A DNA stretch of 64,000 nucleotides from Salinarchaeum laminariae (GTDB lineage: Archaea > Halobacteriota > Halobacteria > Halobacteriales > Salinarchaeaceae). The stretch lies in contig NZ_CP096270.1 in NCBI RefSeq assembly GCF_023204835.1, forward strand, positions 2,496,907 through 2,560,906, in the 5' to 3' direction. Every line of letters starts with the position of its first letter. Position 1 is the stretch's first letter. Positions 63,735 through 64,000 of this stretch are shown here, in pieces. The notes below the pieces were generated by a model. That model was given only the letters and a program-made list of their open reading frames with translations. It ran no database searches and was not told the origin of the DNA. The translations under genes and the position numbers were made by a program.

Positions 63735-63923
63735 ATGATCCGCACCGACACGCGACTCCAACGCGCGCTGCTCGCCGTCGCGACCGCCGCAGGGACGCTG
63801 CTCCTATTGACGGTCGGCAATGGCGAACCGTTGCTCTCCAGCGAACTCGTCCCGATCGCGGCCGCAGTCGGCGTCGCGGTCTACGCCGACGGCTGCTCGA
63901 ACTGCTCGGGGTGCTGTGGGTGA
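63735..63923 (+). CDS. 62-aa membrane protein with C-terminal cysteine cluster
   Basis: Starts MIRTDTRLQRALLAVATAAGTLLLL and has two hydrophobic segments (about 9-25 and 36-50), then YADGCSNCSGCCG at the end: four cysteines in ten residues. This could bind a metal such as copper or iron, or a thiol. It is followed by another membrane gene at 63931, 7 bp later, so they probably form an operon. The family is unknown. Confidence 0.6.
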   Translation: MIRTDTRLQRALLAVATAAGTLLLLTVGNGEPLLSSELVPIAAAVGVAVYADGCSNCSGCCG

Positions 63924-63930
63924 TCGACCG

Positions 63931-64000
63931 ATGACCGACTGGAGACCCCTCGGCTGGGCACTCCTGATGCTGGGCATCGCGTCGATCGTCGCGGGAGCGT
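63931..64000 (+). CDS. Membrane protein, N-terminal fragment at window edge
   Basis: Starts MTDWRPLGWALLMLGIASIV; the reading frame is open to the end of the window. The visible 23 residues begin a hydrophobic helix. It follows the Cys-rich mini protein by 7 bp. Nothing more can be said. Confidence 0.5.
   Translation, partial: MTDWRPLGWALLMLGIASIVAGA

Noticed and set aside
1..64000. Defence islands, transposases, integrases or phage genes
   Set aside because: I looked for DDE, tyrosine or serine recombinase motifs, restriction and toxin-antitoxin pairs and saw none; gene content is housekeeping.

Overview
The window comes from a haloarchaeon (class Halobacteria). The DNA is GC-rich and the predicted proteins are acidic, rich in Asp and Glu. 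Many genes have a TATA-like box about 25-30 bp before the start codon and little or no leader. Archaeal-type information genes are present: TBP, a doublet histone, RPA, an RFC small subunit, Pth2, TruD, class I CCA transferase, archaeal Trm-G10, RqcH, PDCD5 and a TRAM protein. I cannot name the genus from this sequence alone. The region reads as chromosomal backbone: no insertion sequence, integrase, phage gene or CRISPR array was seen.

Layout. 1-8.9 kb is a sulfur/redox region: the end of a YeeE/YedE transporter gene, a PiT-family anion permease, a globin-coupled HemAT-like transducer, a tandem UspA, a 48-aa microprotein with a TauE/SafE exporter, a three-cysteine TrmB-like regulator, thioredoxin, a 29-bp tandem repeat, then a Tat-type DsbA coupled to a membrane protein with a Cys pair. 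8.9-17 kb is RNA and chromatin: UspA, pth2-truD, tRNA-Asn, cca, a histone-deacetylase-like operon, RPA and tRNA-Arg. 17-24 kb holds membrane proteins, an aldo/keto reductase, a geranylgeranyl-reductase-family flavoprotein, a lipoprotein, endonuclease IV and a lipoate ligase.

24-28 kb is pstS-pstC-pstA without pstB or phoU at the locus. 28-36.9 kb carries M28 and S9 peptidases, two glycosyltransferases, a Tfx regulator, a TRAM protein, an amidohydrolase relative lacking metal ligands and a GNAT. 37-43.5 kb carries nnr-moaC, a zinc-ribbon protein, a microprotein plus TIM-barrel-like gene, and RqcH. 43.5-47 kb has two tandem paralogous lipoproteins and a glutaryl-CoA-dehydrogenase-like enzyme. 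47-52.9 kb has a GT87-like protein, hisG, tbp and Trm-G10. 53-64 kb has thyA-folA, an RFC subunit with a degenerate Walker B, PDCD5 with a PP-loop ATPase, an M23-like protein, a second lipoate-ligase-family gene, pyrC, the methylmalonyl-CoA mutase large subunit and a Cys-rich mini membrane protein.

Most genes are single or in two- to three-gene units with 1-4 nt overlaps or gaps (pth2/truD, pstS/C/A, nnr/moaC, thyA/folA, histone/HDAC, the lipoprotein pair, dsbA/membrane protein). The most interesting points are the histone-deacetylase operon, the clustered sulfur/thiol genes with a cysteine-bearing regulator, the incomplete pst operon, several probable pseudoenzymes, the short repeat array before dsbA, and unexplained coupled small-gene pairs. 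No clearly new defence or mobile system was found.
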